Assembly: GCA_934699095.1 (NCBI GenBank)
Contig: CAKUVI010000005.1
Coordinates: 62,001 to 126,000, forward strand
Reading direction: 5' to 3'
Length of the DNA: 64,000 nucleotides
From: an uncultured Bacteroidales bacterium
GTDB lineage: Bacteria; Bacteroidota; Bacteroidia; Bacteroidales; WCHB1-69
Position numbers and translations under genes: made by a program. The notes under the pieces are model-generated. The model ran no database searches. It was given only the letters and a program-made list of their open reading frames with translations, and had not been told where the DNA came from. The stretch's first letter is position 1. Every line of letters starts with the position of its first letter. This document shows, piece by piece, positions 44,278 through 52,348 of this stretch.

Positions 44278-44930
44278 GATTTTTCAACTTTGTTTTGTAG
44301 CATAGGCACAAACAGGAAATCGCCGAAATCCTCTTCTTTGTATTCAGTATCGCTGATTTTTGTTATTTTTTTCATAGTTTGGGATCCCACACCGACAGGG
44401 ATCACCATTATGCCGCCCGCAGTCAGCTGCTCCAACAGTTTTTCGGGTATGTTAGGTGCGCCGCAGGTGACTATCACGCGGTCGTAAGGGGCAAACCGCG
44501 GGTAACCCTGGAATCCGTCGCCATAGTATGTTATTATCCTCGGGGCAATTCTGTCCAACAGCTTGGATGTCTTCTGGTAGAGCGTGATTTGGCGTTCTAT
44601 AGTGTAAACACGGGCACCCATGGCGTCCAATATCGCAGACTGGAATCCGGAACCGGTTCCGATTTCAAGAACTTTCATATTTGGCTTTACTTCAAGCAGT
44701 TGCGACTGGTAGGCGACCGTTGAGGGCTTTGAGATAGTCTGGTCTGTAACTATGGTTAAAGCAGTGTCTTCGTAGGCGTGCGGCCAAAGCACCGATTCCA
44801 AAAAGCGGTGACGGTCAACTTTCTCGAAGGCTTTCAGAACATTTTCATCGGTGATGCCCTTTTCGCGCAGCATCTCAATCATCCTTCTCTTCTTGCCGAG
44901 AAGTAGATAGTCAACATTGTCGTCAAACAT
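44274..44930 (-). CDS. pcm: Protein-L-isoaspartate O-methyltransferase
   Basis: Pcm methylates isoaspartyl residues in damaged proteins so that they can be repaired. The 218-residue protein has the family start with KAFEKVDRHRFL, the segment TISKPSTVA and SAM motif I in LEIGTGSGFQSAIL near 82-95. The ATG at 44930, four bases after the purF stop, is used because an upstream in-frame ATG lies inside purF. The C-terminus overlaps the convergent lipoprotein stop. Confidence 0.92.
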   Translation of the reverse strand: MFDDNVDYLLLGKKRRMIEMLREKGITDENVLKAFEKVDRHRFLESVLWPHAYEDTALTIVTDQTISKPSTVAYQSQLLEVKPNMKVLEIGTGSGFQSAILDAMGARVYTIERQITLYQKTSKLLDRIAPRIITYYGDGFQGYPRFAPYDRVIVTCGAPNIPEKLLEQLTAGGIMVIPVGVGSQTMKKITKISDTEYKEEDFGDFLFVPMLQNKVEKS

Positions 44931-44934
44931 ATTT

Positions 44935-46347
44935 TTACAATCCGTATGAGCTTCCGTCGAAGCAGTGGGTGCAGATACGTTCTTTAGGGAGGCCGATAGC
45001 CGATGCAATGATGTCCAATGTGTTGAATTTCAGTGTGTCAACACCTAAGTGCTTGCGTATAATCTCCACCATCTGCGCGTATTGCTTGGTGGTGCTGTCC
45101 ATATAGAGGTGAAGGTTCTTGTCGCTCTCTCCTTCAAGTTCCTTGATGACACGTCTGGTGATTAGCTCCAGTTCTGTCTTGGAGGCTGAGAAATTGAGGA
45201 AATGGCAGCCGTAAAGCAGTGGTGGACAGCTGATTCGGATGTGCACTTCTTTGGCACCGTACTCGTACATCTTCTTGACATTGTCTCTCAGCTGTGTGCC
45301 GCGAACTATGGAGTCGTCGCAGAAAACCACTCGTTTGCCTTCGAGAAGGGCTCTGTTAGGGAGAAGCTTCATCTTTGCGACGTGTTCGCGCATCTCCTGA
45401 TTGGACGGCATGAAGCTCCTTGACCAGGTGGGGGTGTATTTTACGATGCCGCGTTGGTAGGGGATGCCCTTGCCGGTGGCATAACCCAAGGCCATGCCTA
45501 TTCCTGAGTCTGGAATTGCCGATACGAAGTCGGCTTCCACATCATCCTGTCTGCCCATCTCGTAGCCATATCTGTATCTGGTCTCCTCAACGTTGATGCC
45601 CTCGTAATTCACTGAAGGGTAGCCGTAATAAATCCAAAGGAACGAGCAGATCTGCATTTTTTCGTTTGGGGCAGCCAACTGCTTGTAGCCATCGGCGTTG
45701 ATCTCGATGATTTCACCGGGGCCCACATAATGCACTGTCTGATATTCGATGTTTGCAAAACTGTGGTTTTCGGAAGCGGCAACATAACCTTTCTCGTTTT
45801 TGCCGATCACTATCGGGGTTCTGCCGTAGTAGTCGCGCGCCACGATAAGTCCACGCTCGGTTAGTATCATCATTGAACAGGAACCTTTGACCTTTTTGAA
45901 AACATCCTGTATGCCGTCAATGAATGATTTGCCCCTTGTGATTATGAGAGCGATGAGCTCGGTTTGGTTCGTAGCACCTGAACTGAGTTCTGTGAATTGT
46001 TGGTTATTATCGAGACATTCTTTCTCTAACTCATTGATATTGTTTATTTTAGCAACTGTAGAGATGGCAAATCTGCCAAGATGCGAGTTTACAACTATGG
46101 GTTGTGCATCGGTGTCGCTTATCACTCCAATTCCGGAATTTCCTTCAAATTTTCCTAAATCATCTCCGAATTTTGTTCTGAAATAGGAATTTTCAATGTT
46201 GTGTATTGACCTGCGGAAAGTTTTTTTATCACTGTTGTAGGTAACCATACCCGCTCTGCGGGTTCCGAGGTGTGAGTGATAGTCCACTCCATAAAAAAGG
46301 TCTGCAATACATGATTTTTTTGAAACGATTCCGAAAAATCCACCCAT
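44935..46347 (-). CDS. purF: Amidophosphoribosyltransferase homologue lacking Cys1
   Basis: PurF makes phosphoribosylamine from PRPP and glutamine, the first step of purine synthesis. The 470-residue protein has the type-I phosphoribosyltransferase site VVFCDDSIVRGTQ near 341-353 and a recognisable N-terminal nucleophile fold. However, the mature N-terminus is Met-Gly-Gly instead of Met-Cys-Gly, and the HNGN glutaminase loop is replaced by SHLGRF. Glutamine use is therefore doubtful. It may use free ammonia or have another job. No alternative start would restore the cysteine. pcm follows after four bases. Confidence 0.85.
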   Translation of the reverse strand: MGGFFGIVSKKSCIADLFYGVDYHSHLGTRRAGMVTYNSDKKTFRRSIHNIENSYFRTKFGDDLGKFEGNSGIGVISDTDAQPIVVNSHLGRFAISTVAKINNINELEKECLDNNQQFTELSSGATNQTELIALIITRGKSFIDGIQDVFKKVKGSCSMMILTERGLIVARDYYGRTPIVIGKNEKGYVAASENHSFANIEYQTVHYVGPGEIIEINADGYKQLAAPNEKMQICSFLWIYYGYPSVNYEGINVEETRYRYGYEMGRQDDVEADFVSAIPDSGIGMALGYATGKGIPYQRGIVKYTPTWSRSFMPSNQEMREHVAKMKLLPNRALLEGKRVVFCDDSIVRGTQLRDNVKKMYEYGAKEVHIRISCPPLLYGCHFLNFSASKTELELITRRVIKELEGESDKNLHLYMDSTTKQYAQMVEIIRKHLGVDTLKFNTLDIIASAIGLPKERICTHCFDGSSYGL

Positions 46348-46552
46348 AATTTTTGTATGTTATTGATTAATAAATATTTACCATCCAATTTGTGTAGGCA
46401 AATCAGAAGTGCAATTATAGTTTTTTTTGACTTTTTACAAAAGTGTTTTTTATCAACTTTTTTTCAACAAAAGAACATAAATATCCTAAAAAACAAACCG
46501 TAATGTTGTTTTCTCGAGAATAATTCATGAAATGTTGAAAAGATGCTCATTT
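46348..46552. other. AT-rich gap between purF and murG
   Basis: About 200 bases, very AT-rich, with no frame or clear hairpin. It must hold the purF promoter, since purF is read leftward from here, but I see no good TAnnTTTG near the purF start. Confidence 0.4.
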
Positions 46553-47659
46553 TCAGGATAATTTCAGGATTTCCTGATAAATCAAGTCGATTGCATCGGG
46601 TTTGGCGAACAATTTGATATTTTCTTTCAGAGAGTTCATCTTTGCATCGTCAGCCGCGAGTGAAAGCAGTTCCGGCATGAGTTTTTCTGGAGCTTCTTTG
46701 TCGGATATCAGGATTGCCGCATCTTTAGTGGAAAGGGCTTTTGCGTTGAATGTCTGGTGGTCTTCAGCGGCAAATGGGAAAGGTACGAGGATGGTTGGCA
46801 GGCCCACTATGGCCAATTCCGACAGGGCGATCGCACCGGCTCTCGACACGATAATGTCGGCGATGCCGTATGCATCGTTCATGTTTTTGATGAACGGCAC
46901 TATCTTGATACTGTCATCCTGTTGCGCCAGTAGCCCTTTGTCGATATTGGAGTAGAACTGCTCGCCGGTTTGCCAAAGCAGCTGGAGACCGGCGTCCCTG
47001 AAATCCTGCAGGTGGGCGGCCATGGTCTTGTTTAGTGTGCGTGCGCCGAGACTTCCCCCGACCACTAAGACGGTCTTTTTTTCGGGTGAAAGACCGAAGA
47101 AGTTGTAGGAACTGTCTTGTTTGCGTCGCATCTTGAGTATTTCTGCGCGAATTGGGTTTCCCGTTTTGACGATTTTCTCTGCCGGGAAGTATTTCTCAAG
47201 GCCGTCGTACGCCACGCAGATGACTTTGGCGTCTTTGCAGAGCATCTTGTTCGTGACCCCGGGGTAGGAGTTCTGTTCCTGCAGCATTGTGGGGATGCCG
47301 AGCTGGGTGGCCGCCTTCAGCGCGGGGCCGCTGGCAAAACCGCCCACACCGATCACCAAATCGGGCGCGAACTCTCGCATGATATTCTTCGCCTTGCGCA
47401 TCGCCTTGAGCATCACGAAGGGGAGTCGCATGTTGCAGAGCAGACCGTTGAAGGATTTTTCGCGACTGATGCCGTAAATCTCCAATCCCTCGATTTTGTA
47501 GCCGGCATCCGGAACACGTCGCATCTCCATCTTGTTCTCCGCGCCTATGAAAAGTATCTCTGCCTCTGGGTTCTCGGCTTTGATCTTGTTTGCTATGGCA
47601 AGAGCGGGGAAGATGTGACCGCCGGTGCCACCGCCACTGATGATGTATTTTTTCTTCAT
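46553..47659 (-). CDS. murG: MurG N-acetylglucosaminyltransferase
   Basis: MurG adds GlcNAc to lipid I to make lipid II at the inner membrane. The 368-residue protein has GGGTGGH at 9-15, the second Gly-rich loop GGSLGART near 197-204, and the UDP-GlcNAc site with SRAGAIALSELA near 273. Length is usual. It stands outside any dcw cluster here. Its promoter is interleaved with that of the divergent MORN lipoprotein. Confidence 0.96.
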   Translation of the reverse strand: MKKKYIISGGGTGGHIFPALAIANKIKAENPEAEILFIGAENKMEMRRVPDAGYKIEGLEIYGISREKSFNGLLCNMRLPFVMLKAMRKAKNIMREFAPDLVIGVGGFASGPALKAATQLGIPTMLQEQNSYPGVTNKMLCKDAKVICVAYDGLEKYFPAEKIVKTGNPIRAEILKMRRKQDSSYNFFGLSPEKKTVLVVGGSLGARTLNKTMAAHLQDFRDAGLQLLWQTGEQFYSNIDKGLLAQQDDSIKIVPFIKNMNDAYGIADIIVSRAGAIALSELAIVGLPTILVPFPFAAEDHQTFNAKALSTKDAAILISDKEAPEKLMPELLSLAADDAKMNSLKENIKLFAKPDAIDLIYQEILKLS

Positions 47660-47678
47660 TATGCCAATGGTTTCGTGA

Positions 47679-47713
47679 GTTGCAAAAATAGCTTTTTTTT
47701 GTACTTTTGCAAA
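47679..47713. promoter_or_regulatory. Interleaved divergent promoters of murG and the MORN-ostA pair
   Basis: Minus strand: TTTG (47710-47713), 19 bases, TATTTTTG (47683-47690), for murG. Plus strand: GTTG (47679-47682), 19 bases, TACTTTTG (47702-47709), for the lipoprotein. Each -33 box directly abuts the -7 box of the opposite promoter, so the two almost fully overlap. Confidence 0.8.
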
Positions 47714-47725
47714 ATTTTTTGCATC

Positions 47726-48394
47726 ATGAGTAAAAGTTTTTCAATAATACCGTTTCTCGCCATTTTGATGGTCTTCTCTTCTTGCACAAGAACCGAAAAG
47801 AACTATTATCCTGACGGCGCTGTGCAGTCTATCATCAAATACAAAGGTAAGAAAGAGCACGGCAAAAGCACTTATTTCTTCAACCGTCCGAACACTGTTG
47901 AAATGGAAGTCGAGATGCGAAACGGGAAACGCAATGGCGAATTCCGCAGATATTTCGTCAACGGCCTGCTTGACACACAGTGCACATACGTGAACGACTC
48001 GATAGATGGAATAGAGACCATGTATCTCGCCAACGGGGTCAAGAGTCAGGAGACGACCTATTCGCACGGCAAGAAGCACGGTCCGCACAAAGCCTATCAT
48101 ATCGACGGTAGCCTGAAGATAGAAGGCGGATTTGCAAACGACATGTTCGACGGTGACTGGAACTACTATGACGAAAGGGGCGTTTTGGTCGGCGAGGGCT
48201 CTTTCAAGGACGGCACCGGCGAGGTCGCCTTCTACTATCCGACAGGCCAGACTGAACGTGTGACTCATTACGTGAAAAACCATAAAGACGGCAAGGAGTC
48301 GTTTTACACCAAGTCTGGTGCGGTATATAAGGAGGTCGAGTACAAGGCCGACAGGATTGTGAGTGAGAAGGTGGATTCCACACTTGTGAAATAG
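47726..48394 (+). CDS. MORN-repeat lipoprotein
   Basis: A 222-residue protein with lipobox FSSC (Cys20) and a body made of MORN/YwqK-type repeats, for example NGKRNGEFRRYFVNGL, HGKKHGPHKAYHIDG and NHKDGKESFYTKSG. Such repeats form beta sheets that bind lipid or protein, and here it would face the periplasm or outer membrane. The ATG at 47726 follows a consensus promoter; the frame open back to 47117 is antisense to murG. The ostA gene starts two bases after its stop, so they are coupled. Confidence 0.82.
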   Translation: MSKSFSIIPFLAILMVFSSCTRTEKNYYPDGAVQSIIKYKGKKEHGKSTYFFNRPNTVEMEVEMRNGKRNGEFRRYFVNGLLDTQCTYVNDSIDGIETMYLANGVKSQETTYSHGKKHGPHKAYHIDGSLKIEGGFANDMFDGDWNYYDERGVLVGEGSFKDGTGEVAFYYPTGQTERVTHYVKNHKDGKESFYTKSGAVYKEVEYKADRIVSEKVDSTLVK

Positions 48395-48396
48395 TC

Positions 48397-49941
48397 ATGA
48401 AGAGACTGTTGTTCTTTGCGGTTGTTGTTCTTGGCTGTCTCTCCTTGTCAGCCCAGGGCGGAAAGAAAATCATGTACAGGGCCGACATGGGCTACTATGA
48501 CGAGGATTTCCTTCCCGGAGCGCAACGCCTCATCGGCAATGTCAAGTTCGCCCAGGGCAATGCGGTGGGCTACTGCGACAGTGCCTATCTATACGATGCC
48601 GAAAACTATATAATCGCATTCGGGAATCCGGTGAAGATAATTGTCGGCGATTCGGTGTTTCTGTATGGAAAAACCGCAAATTTCGACGGAAATGCACGTC
48701 AGGCCTCCATATCTCAAAGTGTAAGACTGGTGAACGGCAACGCGTATCTTGTCTCCGACAGCCTTTTCTATAACCTTAACACCGACTGCGGATACTACAA
48801 CACCGGCGGCACTATGTATAATGGCGATGACACACTCAGCAGCATAATAGGAAGGTATTACACCCGCACCGACGATGCCTACCTCAACAATGATGTCCTG
48901 CTCCGCAGTACCGACTACAAGGTCTATTGCGATTCCCTCCGCTACAATGCCGCCAACAAGACTGCCTACTTCATATCACCTACCAGAATGGTGGGCGACG
49001 ACAACGAGATCTTCACCTCATCGGGCTATTACAATACCGAAACCGAAAAGACAACACTCTCCGGTCAGGTGAGCTTGGTTAACAAAGACCAGTCACTCTT
49101 CGCCGACAGCATCTATTATGACAAAAACCTCCATTTCGGAAGAGCTTGGAATAACGTAACCTATGTTGACACAACCAACAATTTCATCGTGAAGGGCAAC
49201 TATATGGAGCATTATGAAAAGGGCGGCACCTCGATAGTGACCGACAGCAACATGCTCGTAGTGATTGACGACAACAACGACTCTCTCTTCCTTCACAGCG
49301 ACACACTGTTGGTTGATTTCGACACCACCGGCAACGTCACTCTGATGCGTGCCTTCAACCATACCAAGTTCTATCATAAGGACATTCAAGGCGCCTGCGA
49401 CTCGGTGTCGTATGTGGTGTCGGATTCTGTGCTGACTATGTTCTATGAACCTGTCTTGTGGACTGATACGTACCAGATGACCGCCGACACAATCAGGTTT
49501 ACAAGAGTTGACTCGTTGAACTCAGTGGTGGAATTGGCAAACTCCGGATTTATTATAGGTGGCGTCTTCGAAAATACTGAGTTCAATCAGATAAAGGGAC
49601 TTAGCATAACAGGCTATATTGTGGATAAAGACCTCAAAACTGTTGATATTGACGGCAATGCCGAATGCGTGTATTATCTGCAAGAAGAGGACAGCACGCT
49701 CGTGGGTATTAATTCTTCTATCACGAGTAGGATGCATATAATGCTGGATAGCAATAAGATACATCAGATTCGCTACTACGATGCCCCTGATGGCCAGATT
49801 TATCCGGATGACCAAATCGATGATAAAGACAGAAAGCTGAAGGGCTTTGTCTGGTTGGATGAGTTCAGACCATACAAAATCGAGGACATTTTCATCAAAC
49901 CTGTTGTCAGAAACAGACGTAGTGACGAAGACGGTCGATGA
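48397..49941 (+). CDS. OstA/LptA-like LPS transport protein
   Basis: A 514-residue protein with a signal peptide (about residues 1-19, ending SLSAQ) and the OstA-like fold, in which beta strands such as LIGNVKFAQGNAVGYCDSA and later VRLVNGNAYLVSDSL form a jelly-roll that carries lipopolysaccharide. Bacteroidota have such long OstA-like proteins in place of a classical LptA. It probably serves LPS export. Its last 35 bases overlap the end of the convergent ComEA-like gene. Confidence 0.85.
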   Translation: MKRLLFFAVVVLGCLSLSAQGGKKIMYRADMGYYDEDFLPGAQRLIGNVKFAQGNAVGYCDSAYLYDAENYIIAFGNPVKIIVGDSVFLYGKTANFDGNARQASISQSVRLVNGNAYLVSDSLFYNLNTDCGYYNTGGTMYNGDDTLSSIIGRYYTRTDDAYLNNDVLLRSTDYKVYCDSLRYNAANKTAYFISPTRMVGDDNEIFTSSGYYNTETEKTTLSGQVSLVNKDQSLFADSIYYDKNLHFGRAWNNVTYVDTTNNFIVKGNYMEHYEKGGTSIVTDSNMLVVIDDNNDSLFLHSDTLLVDFDTTGNVTLMRAFNHTKFYHKDIQGACDSVSYVVSDSVLTMFYEPVLWTDTYQMTADTIRFTRVDSLNSVVELANSGFIIGGVFENTEFNQIKGLSITGYIVDKDLKTVDIDGNAECVYYLQEEDSTLVGINSSITSRMHIMLDSNKIHQIRYYDAPDGQIYPDDQIDDKDRKLKGFVWLDEFRPYKIEDIFIKPVVRNRRSDEDGR

Positions 49942-50575
49942 GTTCTGGATATGCGTGAGTTATCTCCTGAAGTTCCTTCAGATCTTTGATCGCCCCTTTT
50001 GTCTGCCGGTGTCTTAATATCAGCTTTGTGATGTAACTGTCGAGATAGGGATGCGACGAAAGCTCTTTGTAGGTGGCCTCGTTGATGTTTATTTTTCTGA
50101 TTTTCGATTTGTCACAATACATGTAGTCCTTCAGGCGTACCGTATCGATGTTTTGCAATACAAAAATCTCCTGTAATTGTGAAAATGAGTGGAAACCACC
50201 GATTTTTTCCCTGAATTCCACAAGTTTGACGGCTCTTTTTGAACCGAACTGCGGAATTGTGAGCAGATCGTTTGTGTCGCAACTGTTAAGATCCACCTTC
50301 ACGATTTGGTAAAGTTGTTTTTTCTCCTGTTTTTTGAACTTCGGCAGAGTGTCGGTGTTCCTGGAGGTGTTTTTTCTGAGTTCAGCTATCGAATCACCGA
50401 TCCTTCTCTGGTTTTCCGAGAATTTTCGGAATGTTGCCTCATATTCGTTCAGTTTATAGTTCGGATATGGCCTTTTTTCCCTGCAGAAATACAAGATGTT
50501 GCTCAACAATATGACTGCTAATAGCACTAATACGGCTGTAAGTTCTCCTCGCGTGAATTTCAATTTCGTTTTCAT
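49907..50575 (-). CDS. ComEA-like helix-hairpin-helix protein
   Basis: A 222-residue protein with an N-terminal membrane helix (about 14-30), a charged linker and tandem helix-hairpin-helix repeats, seen in LNSCDTNDLLTIPQFGSKRA and ININEATYKELSSHPYLDSY. ComEA-like proteins bind DNA outside the inner membrane during uptake. The ATG at 50575 is used because an earlier ATG at 50593 overlaps the -7 box. That leaves a very short or absent leader. It overlaps the 3' end of ostA by 35 bases. Confidence 0.8.
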   Translation of the reverse strand: MKTKLKFTRGELTAVLVLLAVILLSNILYFCREKRPYPNYKLNEYEATFRKFSENQRRIGDSIAELRKNTSRNTDTLPKFKKQEKKQLYQIVKVDLNSCDTNDLLTIPQFGSKRAVKLVEFREKIGGFHSFSQLQEIFVLQNIDTVRLKDYMYCDKSKIRKININEATYKELSSHPYLDSYITKLILRHRQTKGAIKDLKELQEITHAYPELIDRLRHYVCF

Positions 50576-50579
50576 GAAG

Positions 50580-50587
50580 CAAAGGTA
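50580..50587 (-). promoter_or_regulatory. Putative -7 box of the ComEA-like gene
   Basis: TACCTTTG on the minus strand, only four bases before the chosen ATG at 50575, so transcription may start at or beside the start codon. The -33 element is not clear. Confidence 0.4.
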
Positions 50588-50643
50588 CTTCAAAAAGTGG
50601 CGGTTTGCTTTGTGAAATTAAATAATTTATCAACAATATTTTG

Positions 50644-51918
50644 TTATTTTTTAATTCTTACCGATTCAATCCTGTTGTGATCCATCTTGGCGATTTCAAT
50701 ATGATACCCCATAAAATCGAACGAATCGCCTTCTTTTGGGATGGTTTCGAGATGATCTACAGCGAAGCCGGCAACTGTGGAATAGTCGATTTCATCGTAG
50801 TCAACTTCATAGTTTTCAATAACATCGGTAAGTACATCAATGTCGGCATCGCCTTTCACAAGCACGGAGTCGTCGTCGCATTTCATGATGTCGGGTTCAA
50901 CAATCTCTTCTTCTTCCGGAACATCGCCGACGATATTTTCAAGGATGTCGTGGAGGGTCACGATGCCGGCCAATTCCCCGAATTCGTCAACAACGATGCC
51001 GAAATAGTATTGGGATTTGCGGAATTCGGTGAGAATATCCTGTGCATCGGTGTTCTCGGAGAAGACAAGCGGAGTGTCCAAGATTGATTTTATGTCAATG
51101 TCTTTCTGTTGGTATAGGTCTTTGAAAAAGTCCTTGATATTGAGCACACCGAGGTAGTTTTCAATATGTTTGTCGCAAACGAGTATCTTGCTGAAGGAGA
51201 AGTCGTAGAGTTGTTTTATGAAGCTGTCTCTGTCGAGGTTGATGTCGATCCACTCTATTTCGGATCTGTGAGTCATGATGTGAATGGCGCGTTTGTCGGA
51301 GAATGTGAATATGTTCTCGTGAAGTTCGCTCTGTTCTTCTTCAATGACGTCGGTTTCTCCGGCCTCTTTGATTATATCCAGAAGTTCATCTTCGGTCAAA
51401 TGTTCGTCATTGATTTTAATTCCGAGCATTTTGTCTATAAGAGATGTCGTGCCGGAAAGCAGTTTCACAATCGGTTTGAACAATATTCTCGAGAAGTTCA
51501 TAAAAGGCGCCACCGCGATGGCAACGCGCTCAGGTTTTGAAAGGGCTATCGTTTTCGGCACGAGTTCACCCAAGACTATCGTCACGTAAGTGATTATGGC
51601 AATGCTGAGGACCACCGCTAAAGAGTTTGCGGCAGCGGCACTCATATTCATCTTCAGGAACAACGGCTCAATATAGACGGCAAGTGCCGCACCTCCGATG
51701 AAACCGGTGAGCAAACCAACAAGTGTGATGCAAACCTGGATCGACGCCAGAAACTCCTCCTGATTGTCCTGCAACTTGTGCGCCGTGGCAACAGCTTTCC
51801 TGTGCTTCTCGATGTATTTGTCGATACGCACTTTCTTGAATGAGACTATGGCAATCTCACTCATCGAGAAAAATCCGTTGATTATTATAAGAAAAAATAT
51901 TACAAGAAGGCGCGTCAT
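50644..51918 (-). CDS. CNNM/CBS-domain transporter (CorC/HlyC family)
   Basis: A 424-residue protein with an N-terminal CNNM membrane domain (about 1-180, with GFFSMSEIAIVSF and VLGELVPKTIALSKPE), a pair of CBS domains (about 200-325) and a CorC/HlyC C-terminal domain. The family is linked to magnesium and other ion efflux. Its ATG overlaps the stop of the PQ-loop gene (ATGA), so the two are coupled. Confidence 0.9.
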   Translation of the reverse strand: MTRLLVIFFLIIINGFFSMSEIAIVSFKKVRIDKYIEKHRKAVATAHKLQDNQEEFLASIQVCITLVGLLTGFIGGAALAVYIEPLFLKMNMSAAAANSLAVVLSIAIITYVTIVLGELVPKTIALSKPERVAIAVAPFMNFSRILFKPIVKLLSGTTSLIDKMLGIKINDEHLTEDELLDIIKEAGETDVIEEEQSELHENIFTFSDKRAIHIMTHRSEIEWIDINLDRDSFIKQLYDFSFSKILVCDKHIENYLGVLNIKDFFKDLYQQKDIDIKSILDTPLVFSENTDAQDILTEFRKSQYYFGIVVDEFGELAGIVTLHDILENIVGDVPEEEEIVEPDIMKCDDDSVLVKGDADIDVLTDVIENYEVDYDEIDYSTVAGFAVDHLETIPKEGDSFDFMGYHIEIAKMDHNRIESVRIKK

Positions 51919-52205
51919 TGTTTTTCCTGATTTAAGAGGTCGCGCCGGTTCTGACCGATATATCTGAAATATAGGAACAGATCAAACGATACTATCAGCA
52001 TATTGAGCGCATAAAGATAAACAACCCAATCGAAATTGTATAATATCTTATGGATGATTCCGAATATATAACCTATTATTATTATTATCATAAACACTGG
52101 GCTCTTACCTAAAACAACCTTGGTTTTCAAGGCTTTAACAATAGAAACTGGCCAACTGCACGCGAAGCATATCAACATCAGAATTTCAAAAACACTTACT
52201 TCCAT
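51915..52205 (-). CDS. Small PQ-loop/SemiSWEET-like membrane protein
   Basis: A 96-residue membrane protein with three helices and the layout of half of a SWEET or PQ-loop transporter; the first helix includes ICFACSWPVSIVKALK with the Trp-Pro seen in such families. The ligand is unknown. The ATG at 52205 is chosen because an upstream ATG starts inside the -7 box TATTTTTG (52225-52232, minus strand). Confidence 0.7.
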   Translation of the reverse strand: MEVSVFEILMLICFACSWPVSIVKALKTKVVLGKSPVFMIIIIIGYIFGIIHKILYNFDWVVYLYALNMLIVSFDLFLYFRYIGQNRRDLLNQEKQ

Positions 52206-52224
52206 CTCTTTCCTTTTTTGGCCG

Positions 52225-52232
52225 CAAAAATA
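52225..52232 (-). promoter_or_regulatory. Putative -7 box of the PQ-loop-CNNM operon
   Basis: TATTTTTG on the minus strand, 19 bases before the ATG at 52205. It overlaps the codons of an alternative start and so argues against that start. Confidence 0.45.
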
Positions 52233-52303
52233 CAATTTATTAGTGTATGAATTTTAATGCTTAAAAATTTTTAAATTGTGTAATTTTTTTTGTAACCTTT
52301 TTG

Positions 52304-52311
52304 TATTTTTG
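52304..52311 (+). promoter_or_regulatory. Putative -7 box of the sigma factor gene
   Basis: TATTTTTG, 37 bases before the sigma factor ATG at 52349. No good -33 box is visible, as would be expected if an alternative sigma factor is used. Confidence 0.4.
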
Positions 52312-52348
52312 TGTTTTAAAAATGTAGTTCAACAAAACTGCTTTTTTA

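Noticed and set aside
47117..47725. N-terminal extension of the MORN lipoprotein frame back to 47117
   Set aside because: This part is antisense to murG and lies upstream of the promoter; the lipoprotein signal begins at 47726.
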